In this document: positions 17,777 through 26,616 of the stretch, one piece after another
How positions within the stretch are numbered: position 1 is the first letter of the stretch
Layout of the letters: every line of letters starts with the position of its first letter
Assembly: GCA_038396605.1 (NCBI GenBank)
Contig: CP121690.1
Span: 1,396,500-1,460,499 of the forward strand
Direction of reading: 5' to 3'
Origin: Eubacteriales bacterium mix99
GTDB lineage: Bacteria > Bacillota > Clostridia > Caldicoprobacterales > DTU083
Length of the DNA: 64,000 nt
Notes under the pieces: model-generated
What the model was told of the DNA's origin: nothing
Databases searched by the model: none
Seen by the model: only the letters and a program-made list of their open reading frames with translations
Translations under genes and position numbers: made by a program

Positions 17777-19417
17777 GTGAAAAGGCACAATGGTTTTATG
17801 CTTATTGTATGTATCGCCCTTTTTATTTCCATGTTTTCCGGTTGCTCCGAAAGTGGGGGAATCGGTAGCTCAAAAAATACGAAATCCAAACAAGAATCCA
17901 AACAGGCGAAGAAAGCCAAATCGAATAGTGAAGGAAAGGATATTTTGTGGCAGGATATGGTCGTTGTTACCAATCCGGAATTTTACGTGAATTCGGATAT
18001 GTGGCTTTTTCAAGAGATGGAGAAGTCACACAAGATGAATTTCCATATTAAAATGTATGGATACGACCAGTGGGATGATCAAAAGAGCCTTATGTTTGCT
18101 TCGAATGAATTGCCGGATGTGCTGATGAGCGGCTTGACGAATGATGAAATCGTTACATATAGTGAGGCAGGTCAGATCATGCCGATTACGTCTTTATTGA
18201 AAGAACATGCTCCAAATTATGTGAAGTGCCTTGAGAAATATCCGGATGGGAAAAAGCTTTATGCACCGGACGGTGAGATGTATGGTATGGCTGGTACGTT
18301 TACCGGCGGTTCTGCAGAAACGCCTGGTGCAAGATGCTTTATCAATAAAAAATGGGCTGATGTTGTAGGGAAGGAATTGCCCCATACCTATGAGGAATTC
18401 TATGCACTTCTAAAAGCATTTAAGGATTCCGATCCTAAGGGAACCGGTGAAGAAGTTTATCCGCTGTCCGGTGTGGTTGGCAGTTATCAGGTTGATCCCT
18501 TTGTGGCAAACCCTTTGGGAATTCAATTGAATCAAGCCGGAAAATCTCAATTTCAAGCTGTGGATGGAAAAATACAGCACCTGATTAACATGCCAATCTA
18601 TAAAGAATATTTACAGAATATGCATCAGCTATACAATGAGAAACTGTTGGATAATGAATATTATACGCAAAATGTTGCTCAGTTTCGGGCGAAAGGTGCG
18701 AATCTTCAACTTGGTGCTTATACTGACGATGCTCATTTTATCAATGTCGGTACGACGGATCCCAAAATATATGGGCAATACGAGGTCACATATCCGCTTA
18801 CCAGTGACTATCAAAAGGAACCTGTCTGGTATGGAGATGTGGTAAGTGTCGGCAATATTTATTTGACATCCGACAACAAAAATCCGGAAAAGACCATTGA
18901 ATATATGGATTATTTCTGGACGGAAGACGGCTGCAAATTGATTGTCGGTCCGGTAAAAGGAGAATGGGATGGCGAAGGAGGAATCATCTGGAATGAAGAT
19001 AAAACTTCTTTTCATTATGAGATTCCGGAGGGTTATAATGGTGTTTGGGAATGGTTGTGCAAGGAAGTAAGTGTAACCGGATTTCTGCAGGGTTACTCGC
19101 AATACAGTGAGATTAAGTCCAAAGAGGAAAAGGCTCCGGAAGATGCTTCGTTTAAAGATATGATGGAAGAACGAATTGCGCCGTATGTGGTTCCCAATTT
19201 TCCAACGTTGTTTTTTACTCCGCGGGAGCAGGAAAAGATAACGCTTATCCTGGATGATGTCACGACCTATTTTGATCAAATGGAAGCAAAAATGGTGATG
19301 GGCGATGTTCCCATTGAAAGTGGGATTGAAGAAACCAGGAGTTATCTGGAAGGCAGTGGACTGGATGACCTTGTTGCAGTTTATCAAACTGCATATGATC
19401 GTTACATGAGTAACTAA
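17777..19417 (+). CDS. extracellular solute-binding lipoprotein (CUT1 type)
   Basis: This 546-aa binding protein for an ABC sugar importer is anchored outside the membrane. The signal sequence is short (MLIVCIALFISMFSGC; lipobox FSGC), followed by an S/K-rich linker. The mature body (DMWLFQEMEKSHKMNFHIKM, ELPDVLMSGLT) resembles LplA/YtcQ-type proteins. The start is GTG 17777, chosen because GGGAGGA lies 7 nt upstream; the ATG at 17762 overlaps that site. It is followed by a long hairpin and two permease genes, and preceded by a sigma-A promoter. Confidence 0.92.
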   Translation: MKRHNGFMLIVCIALFISMFSGCSESGGIGSSKNTKSKQESKQAKKAKSNSEGKDILWQDMVVVTNPEFYVNSDMWLFQEMEKSHKMNFHIKMYGYDQWDDQKSLMFASNELPDVLMSGLTNDEIVTYSEAGQIMPITSLLKEHAPNYVKCLEKYPDGKKLYAPDGEMYGMAGTFTGGSAETPGARCFINKKWADVVGKELPHTYEEFYALLKAFKDSDPKGTGEEVYPLSGVVGSYQVDPFVANPLGIQLNQAGKSQFQAVDGKIQHLINMPIYKEYLQNMHQLYNEKLLDNEYYTQNVAQFRAKGANLQLGAYTDDAHFINVGTTDPKIYGQYEVTYPLTSDYQKEPVWYGDVVSVGNIYLTSDNKNPEKTIEYMDYFWTEDGCKLIVGPVKGEWDGEGGIIWNEDKTSFHYEIPEGYNGVWEWLCKEVSVTGFLQGYSQYSEIKSKEEKAPEDASFKDMMEERIAPYVVPNFPTLFFTPREQEKITLILDDVTTYFDQMEAKMVMGDVPIESGIEETRSYLEGSGLDDLVAVYQTAYDRYMSN

Positions 19418-19458
19418 TCCGTAACAGCGTGAACGGATGCGAAGGATATATAAACCAA

Positions 19459-19498
19459 CTGCATCAAAGGCTATATTATTAATTGGCTTTTGATGCAG
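19459..19498 (+). promoter_or_regulatory. intercistronic stem-loop between binding protein and permease
   Basis: CTGCATCAAAGGC pairs with GCTTTTGATGCAG over 13 positions with one wobble, followed by AATTTT. It lies in the gap after the binding-protein gene. Such structures typically stabilise the upstream mRNA or partly terminate transcription, giving more binding protein than permease. Confidence 0.7.
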
Positions 19499-19523
19499 AA
19501 TTTTAAGAAGTCAGGAGAAAAAT

Positions 19524-20444
19524 ATGCGTAAGGAACGCAAAAAATCCAAACTGCATTTGATGTCACAGAATTATGAGATATATCTTATGCTTTTTCCTTG
19601 CCTTGTTTATTTTATTATCTTTGCCTACGTGCCAATGTATGGGGTTCAAATTGCGTTCAAAGATTATAATACAGGGCTTGGAATATGGAATAGTCCATGG
19701 GTGGGGCTGAAACACTTCAAAAATTTTCTGTCGATGAATCAATTTTATAATGTACTTGGGAATACATTGCTTCTTTCCCTATATTCTCTTTTGGTGAGTT
19801 TCCCATTGCCGATTATTTTGGCTATTTCCTTGAATGAAATGCGGTCGTTAGGATACAAAAAGGTGATACAAACTGTAACATATGCACCGCATTTTATATC
19901 TACGGTGGTAATGGCTGCCATGATTACCTTGTTTCTTTCACCGACAGCAGGATTTGTTAATAAGTTTATCGAGTCTTTTGGTCATAAACCGATCAATTTT
20001 ATGTCACAGGCAAACTATTTTCCCCATATTTACGTGTGGTCGGGCGTATGGCAGCATATTGGATGGAATTCGATTATATATGTAGCTGGATTGGCAGGAA
20101 TAAATAATAGCTTATATGAAGCTGCAACGATAGACGGTGCAAGCCGTTTGCAGCGCATCTGGCATATCAGCCTTCCGGGAATCACTCCTATGATTGTCAT
20201 ACAATTGATTCTCACCATAGGAGGCATGTTGGGCAGTGATTTTGAAAAGGTACTCCTGCTGCAGAATCCATCTATCATGGAAAGAGCGGATGTACTTTCC
20301 ACCTATACCTATCGGATTGGCATCCGGGGCGGTAAATTCAGCCTGTCTTCTGCAGTAGGGCTATGCGGGTCCATTGTGAACTTTATTCTGATTATAGCAA
20401 CAAATTTTATCTGTAACAGGCTGGGTGAAACCAGTCTGTGGTAA
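19524..20444 (+). CDS. ABC transporter permease (LplB-like)
   Basis: This 306-aa inner-membrane permease has about six helices. An N-terminal cytoplasmic stretch is followed by the first helix (YLMLFPCLVYFIIFAYVPMY). The EAA loop reads EAATIDGASRLQRIWHISLP and contacts the shared ATPase. It pairs with the next gene and uses the upstream lipoprotein. AGGAGA precedes the ATG. Confidence 0.93.
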   Translation: MRKERKKSKLHLMSQNYEIYLMLFPCLVYFIIFAYVPMYGVQIAFKDYNTGLGIWNSPWVGLKHFKNFLSMNQFYNVLGNTLLLSLYSLLVSFPLPIILAISLNEMRSLGYKKVIQTVTYAPHFISTVVMAAMITLFLSPTAGFVNKFIESFGHKPINFMSQANYFPHIYVWSGVWQHIGWNSIIYVAGLAGINNSLYEAATIDGASRLQRIWHISLPGITPMIVIQLILTIGGMLGSDFEKVLLLQNPSIMERADVLSTYTYRIGIRGGKFSLSSAVGLCGSIVNFILIIATNFICNRLGETSLW

Positions 20445-20457
20445 GGAGAGATTAAAA

Positions 20458-21363
20458 TTGCAGGGAATGAGAAAAGCGGAAATTTTTGATGTGGTAAACG
20501 GCGTTATTTTAACATTACTGTTTCTTATCATTTTGTATCCGTTATATTTTGTGGGGATAGCATCTGTAAGCAGTCCTGCTGCGGTGAATTCCGGACGGGT
20601 CCTGTTTTTACCCAAAGGGCTGACCATCGAAGGCTATAAATTTGTATTGCAGAGTAATGAGATATGGACAGGATATGCCAATACAATTTTTCTCACCATA
20701 GTGGGAACAATAATAAATCTTGCCATGACTATGACTGGGGCGTATGCCTTGTCAAAATCGCATCTTCCGTTTATTCGTCCGGTTATGTTTCTTTTTGCCT
20801 TTACGATGTTTTTCTCTGGTGGCATGATTCCATCTTACTTATTAATTTCCCGCACGTTACGGATGCAGGATTCTTTATGGGCACTTATTTTACCCGGAGC
20901 CGTCTCCGTGTATAATCTGATTCTCGTAAGAACGTACTATAGAACCAGTATTCCGGATGAAATCCTCCAGGCAGCAAAAATTGATGGCTGTTCAGAATTC
21001 CGGTCTTTTATATTTGTAGTTCTTCCGCTTTCCAAACCCATTATTGCTACCATGGCACTGTTTTATGGTGTCGGACATTGGAATCAATTTTTTGAGGCTC
21101 TTATTTACATTAACAGTCCAGAACGGTTCCCACTGCAATTGGTGCTGCGTAACCTTCTTCTGCAGGGCAACAATGCCATGACCAACCTGATCAGCGGCGG
21201 TATGTCCGCTGAGAATGCAAAATATGCTTCTGAAATGATGCAGCGGGCAGAAATACTGAAATATGCCGTGATCATTGTTTCCACCTTGCCGATATTGGTT
21301 GTCTATCCATTTTTACAGAAGTATTTTGTGAAAGGCATTATGGCCGGTAGCTTGAAGGGTTAG
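20458..21363 (+). CDS. carbohydrate ABC transporter permease (YtcP-like)
   Basis: This 301-aa second permease starts at TTG 20458, which AAGGAG at 20443-20448 places 9 nt away. An in-frame ATG at 20467 is a weaker alternative. The EAA-type loop is QAAKIDGCSEFRSFIFVVLP. The C-terminal YPFLQKYFVKGIMAGSLKG ending is typical of the family. The start is only 13 nt after the previous stop, so the genes are co-transcribed. Confidence 0.92.
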   Translation: MQGMRKAEIFDVVNGVILTLLFLIILYPLYFVGIASVSSPAAVNSGRVLFLPKGLTIEGYKFVLQSNEIWTGYANTIFLTIVGTIINLAMTMTGAYALSKSHLPFIRPVMFLFAFTMFFSGGMIPSYLLISRTLRMQDSLWALILPGAVSVYNLILVRTYYRTSIPDEILQAAKIDGCSEFRSFIFVVLPLSKPIIATMALFYGVGHWNQFFEALIYINSPERFPLQLVLRNLLLQGNNAMTNLISGGMSAENAKYASEMMQRAEILKYAVIIVSTLPILVVYPFLQKYFVKGIMAGSLKG

Positions 21364-21423
21364 CTCTATAACAATAAAAGCGGGGATCCGTTTTTTCACA
21401 GGATATAGGAGGGGAGATATTTC

Positions 21424-23697
21424 ATGCTGAAAAAGTCAAAGTCCATGAGCGTTTTATATCGGTATATCTTATCCTTTTTGATGATTTCGATGATCCCGCT
21501 TTTTATTGTGTCGATATTCTTTTATCGTTATAATCTGGATGCTGTCAAAAAGAACGTACAGCAACTGAACCGTTACCAGCTGACTCAGATTACAAACATT
21601 ATTGAAAGGGAATATAAAGAATATTTCTTTATTGCCAAACGATTGGAGCAAGAACCTGAGCTGTGCTACAGGAATCTGACCGGAACCCAGGCAGAAAAAA
21701 AGCATGCACTGAATGTGTTTCAATATCATATGGTGGATGCTGTTAATATCGCAAATCCTTTTCTGTGGATAAGAGATGAAAATCTTGTATACAGTAAAAA
21801 TGGCATAATGGATTACGATGCCATGTCAAGCAAATACTATATGATGACAGTTGAAGAGAAGAATCGATTTCATAAATGGATGAATGAGGAAAATGTTCCT
21901 TCAATAGGAAACCTTCAGACCTATGAATTGATAAGTAATCAAAAGAAGGAAGAAGTAGTATTTCAATTTCCCATACGAAATCATCGTGTCAGCGTATTTT
22001 TCGTGATTGACAGAAGCGAATACCTGGGGCTTTTTTCAAATATGATTGATAACGTGAATGGCTATGCCTTTGTATTGGAGGGGCCCCATAAAATGATAGC
22101 TACGAATAACCCGGATAAAGAAGATTGCCGAATCGCGATAAATTTTCTAAAAGATAGAAGCAATGAAAAAAATGGCCTTATAAAATTAGCCGATGGCAAA
22201 GACTATTCAATTATCAACACAAAGTCTGACCGAACAGGATGGATCTGTGCAGTGGCTTTGCCCGAGAGTATTTATCATTCTAAGGCTTTGGAGGATATCA
22301 ATCGTTTGATTCTGGTTTTCACGGTCATTGAATTTATCTGTGCAGGAACAGGAATCGCTCTGTCATTTGCCTATTACAAACCGCTACGTCGTATTGTTCA
22401 GGAAACGGATGTTCAAAAGATTTCTGCAAATGGCAATGAATATGATATGATTTCAGGATATTTCAAGTGGAAAACCGAGCAAAATCAGGAATTACGGAGG
22501 ATTATCCATTCACAAACACCTTATGTGAAGGACAGGGTATTGGATATTCTGCTGTATTCGGATATCACGCAGGAAGAATTTGATCAGAATATCAAAAATA
22601 TTGATTTGGATTTTAAGGAACCATATTTTTTTGTAATTACTTTAGAGTTGGATGGAGCTTTTGATGTGGCAGAACGTTCTCATTATATGAAGTTTGTGAC
22701 AGAGGAGATTCATAAGATACAGAAAAATTTTGTAACGCCATGTTCTATATACTGTATGGAGCATTTTGGAGAGGCCGTGTCATTCCTGATTGTCAATCTA
22801 AGGGATCTCAACTATAAACACCTGCTTTTTGCTGAGATAAAAAGGGAGCTGGATCATTTTCCACAACAAAATATAAGAGTGGTGTTTGGCTGTGGAAATG
22901 TGTATCCCTCTTTATGGAATCTGCGAAAATCCTATCAGGAGGCAAGAGTAGTCAGCGAATATAATGTTCGGTCCAAAGATAAAGAAGTTTTGGGAATCAA
23001 TGAAATCCAGGAACTCACGAACATAGGAATTCCGGATTATCCTGTTTCCATTCAATCTCTTTTTATCCAGCAGATCAAGGAAGGAGATTTGAAAGGCGCA
23101 CAGGACAGTTTTACTGAATTTTGCGCAAGTGAAGTCTTTCAGGATGGAAGGGATTCCATACAGCAATATGCTTTGTATATGTGTGTCAAAGATATCGTAA
23201 CGCTGGCAAAGGAAGTAAGCTGTGCAGATCCGGAATGTGATCTTTCGTTTATGCTGTCCTATGCATCCAGACAGGCATTGAAGAAAAATGTCATGTTGGC
23301 TGCCCAAAAAATTTGTGATGCAGTGAATAAAAGCAAATTCCAGAAAAGAAATAATTTTAAAAAGCAAATTATCCATTATATCACAGAAAACTATTGTAAT
23401 CCGGATTTGGGGCTGGACAGTATAGCAGAATATTTTGGGCTTTCGCCGGTCTATATGAGTCGTTTTATCCGGGAGCAGACAGGATTTAACTTTAGGGATT
23501 ATGTGACGGATATACGAATGAAGGAAGCCAAAAAAATGCTTTTGGGGGGAAACATCAGCATCAATGAAATTGTAAAGCAGGTCGGATATTATAACACATC
23601 AAGTTTCATCCGGAAGTTTCGTAAAATAGAGGGAATTACTCCGGGAGAGTACCGGGCAAAAATGCGGGGAAAGGAGATGGATGCTAAATTTATATGA
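21424..23697 (+). CDS. membrane-bound AraC-family regulator (one-component sensor)
   Basis: This 757-aa protein combines an extracellular sensor with a DNA-binding end. Transmembrane helix 1 lies near residues 12-36 (ILSFLMISMIPLFIVSIFFY), an extracytoplasmic cache-like region follows to about residue 290, then helix 2 (LILVFTVIEFICAGTGIALS). A cytoplasmic linker leads to a C-terminal double helix-turn-helix of AraC type (LDSIAEYFGLSPVYMSRFIR, then INEIVKQVGYYNTSSFIRKF). It is 60 nt downstream of the permeases and probably senses the same sugar or its bound transporter. Such regulators work without a separate response regulator. Confidence 0.92.
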   Translation: MLKKSKSMSVLYRYILSFLMISMIPLFIVSIFFYRYNLDAVKKNVQQLNRYQLTQITNIIEREYKEYFFIAKRLEQEPELCYRNLTGTQAEKKHALNVFQYHMVDAVNIANPFLWIRDENLVYSKNGIMDYDAMSSKYYMMTVEEKNRFHKWMNEENVPSIGNLQTYELISNQKKEEVVFQFPIRNHRVSVFFVIDRSEYLGLFSNMIDNVNGYAFVLEGPHKMIATNNPDKEDCRIAINFLKDRSNEKNGLIKLADGKDYSIINTKSDRTGWICAVALPESIYHSKALEDINRLILVFTVIEFICAGTGIALSFAYYKPLRRIVQETDVQKISANGNEYDMISGYFKWKTEQNQELRRIIHSQTPYVKDRVLDILLYSDITQEEFDQNIKNIDLDFKEPYFFVITLELDGAFDVAERSHYMKFVTEEIHKIQKNFVTPCSIYCMEHFGEAVSFLIVNLRDLNYKHLLFAEIKRELDHFPQQNIRVVFGCGNVYPSLWNLRKSYQEARVVSEYNVRSKDKEVLGINEIQELTNIGIPDYPVSIQSLFIQQIKEGDLKGAQDSFTEFCASEVFQDGRDSIQQYALYMCVKDIVTLAKEVSCADPECDLSFMLSYASRQALKKNVMLAAQKICDAVNKSKFQKRNNFKKQIIHYITENYCNPDLGLDSIAEYFGLSPVYMSRFIREQTGFNFRDYVTDIRMKEAKKMLLGGNISINEIVKQVGYYNTSSFIRKFRKIEGITPGEYRAKMRGKEMDAKFI

Positions 23698-23756
23698 TTA
23701 GGTTCCGTTCTCCAAATCACCGGATCAATTCTTATTCTGTCCCTAAAGTTTTAAAA

Positions 23757-23787
23757 AAGTCGGGAAAGCATTCTTCCCGGCCTTTTT
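23757..23787 (+). terminator. Rho-independent terminator after AraC gene
   Basis: GTCGGGAA pairs with TTCCCGGC (one wobble) around AGCATTC, followed by CTTTTT. It ends the 17.8-23.7 kb operon. Confidence 0.8.
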
Positions 23788-23880
23788 AAACGTCATAATG
23801 TCTGAGATTCATATCAGTAAATTCAAAGACTTTGTATTATTTGAATAAAATGGCCTTTTCTTTCAAATATCTGGTTCTCC

Positions 23881-24120
23881 TTATTGAATGGACCAGGCTG
23901 CAAGGAATCCCTGCCCGACGACATCGCCGACCTGGCTGATTTCCGTGTAGTCCCCCAATTGCCCTGGCTGTTGGATATGCATTGCAGATAGCGTTGGCAA
24001 GATCAGGTTCCGGCTTTGTCCCAAAGACTATGATGGAAGTGTCCGAAGCAATTTCCGTGATATTGCCATCACCATCCTCCACTTTCATGCCTTTATCCGT
24101 GTAAATTGGAGAATTTTATA
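23881..24120 (-). pseudogene. remnant of an OYE/2-enoate-reductase-type flavoenzyme C-terminus
   Basis: Only the last 75-80 codons of a flavin/FAD enzyme remain. The frame reads SPIYTDKGMKVEDGDGN, DTSIIVFGTKPEPDLANAI, then AYPTARAIG. At a run of five G on the minus strand (23952-23956) the frame breaks. Dropping one G gives GDYTEISQVGDVVGQGF and LAAWSIQ followed by TAA, the expected family C-terminus. Everything upstream of about 24120 is lost. The intact relative in this window (28205-30115) ends differently, so this comes from another paralogue. It is clearly non-functional. Confidence 0.8.
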
Positions 24121-24165
24121 TTTGGTAAGTTAGGAAGGGTAATCGGCGTCCCAGTGAACCGATGA

Positions 24166-24675
24166 GGCTTCTCCTATACAGGTATGGTGAACAAGATCGG
24201 ATCTGTATTCAGCGCTGAACCTGCTATGTTTTTGACCAGCAATAAATGGTTTCGATCTGTAATAATTTCTACTGATGTATGAAAAGAATTTGGGTATGGT
24301 GCTGTTATCTATATAGCAGCTATGACAAACATCAATCCCAATTTGTACGAAGCTGCTGAGATTGACGGTGCAAACAGATGGCATAAGATTAAATATGTTA
24401 CTTTGCCATCCATTAAGCCAACTATTATTCTAATGGCTACACTGGCACTGGGTAATGTATTGAATGCCGGGTTTGAGCAGATTTTCACAATGTACAGCCC
24501 ATTAGTCTATGAAAGCGGAGATATAATTGATACGTATGTATACCGTATGGGGCTTGAAAAGATGCAGTATAGCTTTGCAACGGCGGTTGGACTTTTTAAA
24601 TCCGTTGTCAGTTTTGTCTTAATCGTATTGGCCTATAAACTTGCAGATAAGTTTGCAGGATACAGCATATTTTAA
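24166..24675 (+). pseudogene. 5'-truncated sugar ABC permease with internal stop
   Basis: This is the second half of an LplB-like permease. Homology resumes at about 24166 (TGMVNKIGSVFSAEPAMFL) and continues through SNKWFRSVIISTDV. There a TGA at 24280-24282 replaces the Trp expected in DVWKEFG. After it come KEFGYGAVIYIAAM and the EAA loop EAAEIDGANRWHKIKYVTLP, and the ending DKFAGYSIF is intact. The first roughly 150 codons are missing. A shorter protein from ATG 24322 would lack most helices, so function is unlikely. The next gene, its partner, is intact. Confidence 0.85.
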
Positions 24676-24689
24676 GGAGGATGAACAGC

Positions 24690-25571
24690 ATGAGGCAAAA
24701 AACAAGTTTCTTCGATGTACTTAACATAATTATATTATCTGTTATGGCTTTGTCCTGCCTGATTCCAATATTGAATGCCATTGCAATATCCTTTAGTGAT
24801 AAAACCAGTGCGGCATTGGGAAATGTTTATTTCTGGCCAGTCAATTTTAACCTTTCTTCCTATCAGGAAATTTTTAAGGACGATCGTTATTTTACAGCTT
24901 TTGGTGTATCTGTAGTAAGGGTAATACTTGGTGTAACAATAAACGTCCTGCTTTCTATCTTCATGGCATTTCCTCTATCCAAGGATAAGCATGTTTTTCC
25001 TGCAAGAAATGTTTATATGTGGATATTGGTGTTTACTATGTTGTTTAATGGAGGCCTTGTCCCTACATTTATTCTGATAAAGGATTTAAACTTGATGGAT
25101 ACTATATGGGCTTTGGTATTACCGGGTGCAGTACCCGTTTTCAGTGTTATTATCCTCATGAACTTTTTCAAAGGTATTCCGAAATCTCTTGAAGAAGCGG
25201 CTCTGGTTGATGGAGCCAGTCCTCTATATATTTTGCTAAAAATCATGGTACCTTTGGCTAAACCATCTATTGCCACTATAACATTATTTGCTGTTGTTGG
25301 TCATTGGAATTCGTTTTTTGATGGTAAGATCTATATAAATACCCCGGCGAAGCAACCGCTTCAGACATACATCCAATCGCTGACTGTCCAGCTCAGCACT
25401 CAGGCAATGCAGAATATGCGCCCTGAAGAAATCATTCGGCAGCTTAAAATGTCGAACCTGACATTCAATTCAGCAAAAGCTGTGGTATCCATGTTGCCCA
25501 TTCTGATCATATATCCTTTCCTGCAGAAATATTTTGTTACCGGACTTGTTATGGGAGCGGTAAAGGAATAG
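24690..25571 (+). CDS. carbohydrate ABC transporter permease, orphaned
   Basis: This 293-aa permease has six helices and an EAA loop EAALVDGASPLYILLKIMVP, with the usual YPFLQKYFVTGLVMGAVKE end. ATG 24690 is 9 nt after AAGGAGG (24674-24680); the ATG at 24681 touches the Shine-Dalgarno and is not used. Its natural partner immediately upstream is a pseudogene and no binding protein is nearby. It may be non-functional or may work with subunits encoded elsewhere. Confidence 0.88.
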   Translation: MRQKTSFFDVLNIIILSVMALSCLIPILNAIAISFSDKTSAALGNVYFWPVNFNLSSYQEIFKDDRYFTAFGVSVVRVILGVTINVLLSIFMAFPLSKDKHVFPARNVYMWILVFTMLFNGGLVPTFILIKDLNLMDTIWALVLPGAVPVFSVIILMNFFKGIPKSLEEAALVDGASPLYILLKIMVPLAKPSIATITLFAVVGHWNSFFDGKIYINTPAKQPLQTYIQSLTVQLSTQAMQNMRPEEIIRQLKMSNLTFNSAKAVVSMLPILIIYPFLQKYFVTGLVMGAVKE

Positions 25572-25639
25572 GGTAGAACTGCAGATGATAAGTACTGTTT
25601 GTTGATAGTTTTTGCATATTTCTTATGAGCAATAAAATC

Positions 25640-25674
25640 TAAAAAAGGAAGGCACTCAAGAGAGCACCTTCCTT
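25640..25674 (-). terminator. terminator after toxin-antitoxin operon
   Basis: On the minus strand AAGGAAGG pairs with CCTTCCTT (inner CTC/GAG pairs extend it), followed by TTTTTTAG. It lies downstream of the toxin gene. Confidence 0.75.
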
Positions 25675-25715
25675 ATACATAGAATGCAGTATAACTTTTT
25701 CCATATGCGGGGCTA

Positions 25716-25976
25716 TCAATTGTCATAATGTCCACGGCAGGAAAGGATTTCTAAAGTAGCTCCGCTCACTCGGTAAACAAGTCTGTTTGTATCGTCAATA
25801 CGGCGACTCCAAAATCCACCCAAGTCGACCTTTAGCTGCTCTGGCCTTCCAATGCCGCTAAAATGCCCTCTTTCAATATCTTTGATTAGCATGTTGATAC
25901 GTTTTATCGTTCTCTTATCCTGCATTTGCCAATACAAATAATCGTCCCACGCTTCATCAAACCATATTTTTTTCAT
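25716..25976 (-). CDS. yoeB: YoeB/Txe-family toxin (ribosome-dependent mRNA interferase)
   Basis: This 86-aa protein matches the YoeB fold: KKIWFDEAWDDYLYWQ, KRINMLIKDIERGHFSGIG, PEQLKVDLGGFWSRRIDDTN, RLVYRV and the catalytic C-terminus CRGHYDN. YoeB cleaves mRNA in the ribosomal A site. The gene overlaps the antitoxin gene by 20 nt, the usual antitoxin-first order, which supports the call. The partner is DinJ-like rather than the YefM usual for YoeB. Confidence 0.92.
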   Translation of the reverse strand: MKKIWFDEAWDDYLYWQMQDKRTIKRINMLIKDIERGHFSGIGRPEQLKVDLGGFWSRRIDDTNRLVYRVSGATLEILSCRGHYDN

Positions 25977-26229
25977 TCCTGTCTACCTCAATAGGCTCAT
26001 GCTCCACACCTTTACCTGCATTCAATGCTGCAACTCCTCGCCTTAAGTGGGCCATATTGCTTTCACTGTAAAATGGGTCTGCGGTCAATTCAAACGGAAT
26101 GCGTTTCTCTCTGGCAACCTTTCTTAAGAATATGTTGATTGCTGTTGACATACTCAGCCCTATTTCATTGAGAGTCTGTTCTGCGCTTTTCTTTACGTCA
26201 TCATCCAAACGCAAGCTAATTTGTGCCAT
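25957..26229 (-). CDS. RelB/DinJ-family antitoxin
   Basis: This 90-aa antitoxin has an N-terminal ribbon-helix-helix domain (AQISLRLDDDVKKSAEQTLN, EIGLSMSTAINIFLRKVARE) and a toxin-neutralising C-terminal tail (about residues 50-90). It neutralises the toxin and probably represses its own promoter, found at 26258-26285. AGGTG before the ATG acts as the ribosome binding site. Confidence 0.92.
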   Translation of the reverse strand: MAQISLRLDDDVKKSAEQTLNEIGLSMSTAINIFLRKVAREKRIPFELTADPFYSESNMAHLRRGVAALNAGKGVEHEPIEVDRNEKNMV

Positions 26230-26257
26230 GAAATCACCTCTATCCTATACTACTAAT

Positions 26258-26285
26258 ATTATATCATTGGACTAGCATTTGTCAA
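26258..26285 (-). promoter_or_regulatory. promoter of the toxin-antitoxin operon
   Basis: On the minus strand TTGACA (26280-26285), a 16-nt spacer and TATAAT (26258-26263). It lies 29 nt upstream of the antitoxin start. Confidence 0.75.
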
Positions 26286-26616
26286 TCCATTTGATATACT
26301 TTCAATATATATTTGCTTCATATTTTTCTAGTATTCCGATTTTTGCTTTTCCAATACACAGATTTGATTATGGCGTCAGTCAAATCAGGCTATTTTTTCA
26401 GGAATGTCAGATGAAAACTATAATCTATAATACGATGGGAGATTATTGAGACCTCTTCTCCGGTGATTGACAATGGGATTTTCATAGGATATTATGGAAA
26501 GGATCCTTCCTTATATACAGGGCTTACGGGAGATTGCAAGCGTAGTTTTTAAGAGTCGTCTTTCAGAAAGTTCACTTAGGATCATCTCATTTGATTCCGG
26601 AAAGGAGTTTGGTTGT
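26286..26616. other. intergenic region upstream of MATE gene
   Basis: It contains two overlapping TATAAT boxes (26419-26431) without a clear -35, and an inverted repeat GATTTGA/TCAAATC (26361-26386) just upstream of them that could be an operator. The reading frame extending the MATE gene back to 26494 has no Shine-Dalgarno and looks non-native. Confidence 0.45.

Noticed and set aside
24322-24675. Intact small permease starting at 24322
   Set aside because: It begins inside the EAA-loop region of a longer broken permease and would lack most membrane helices.
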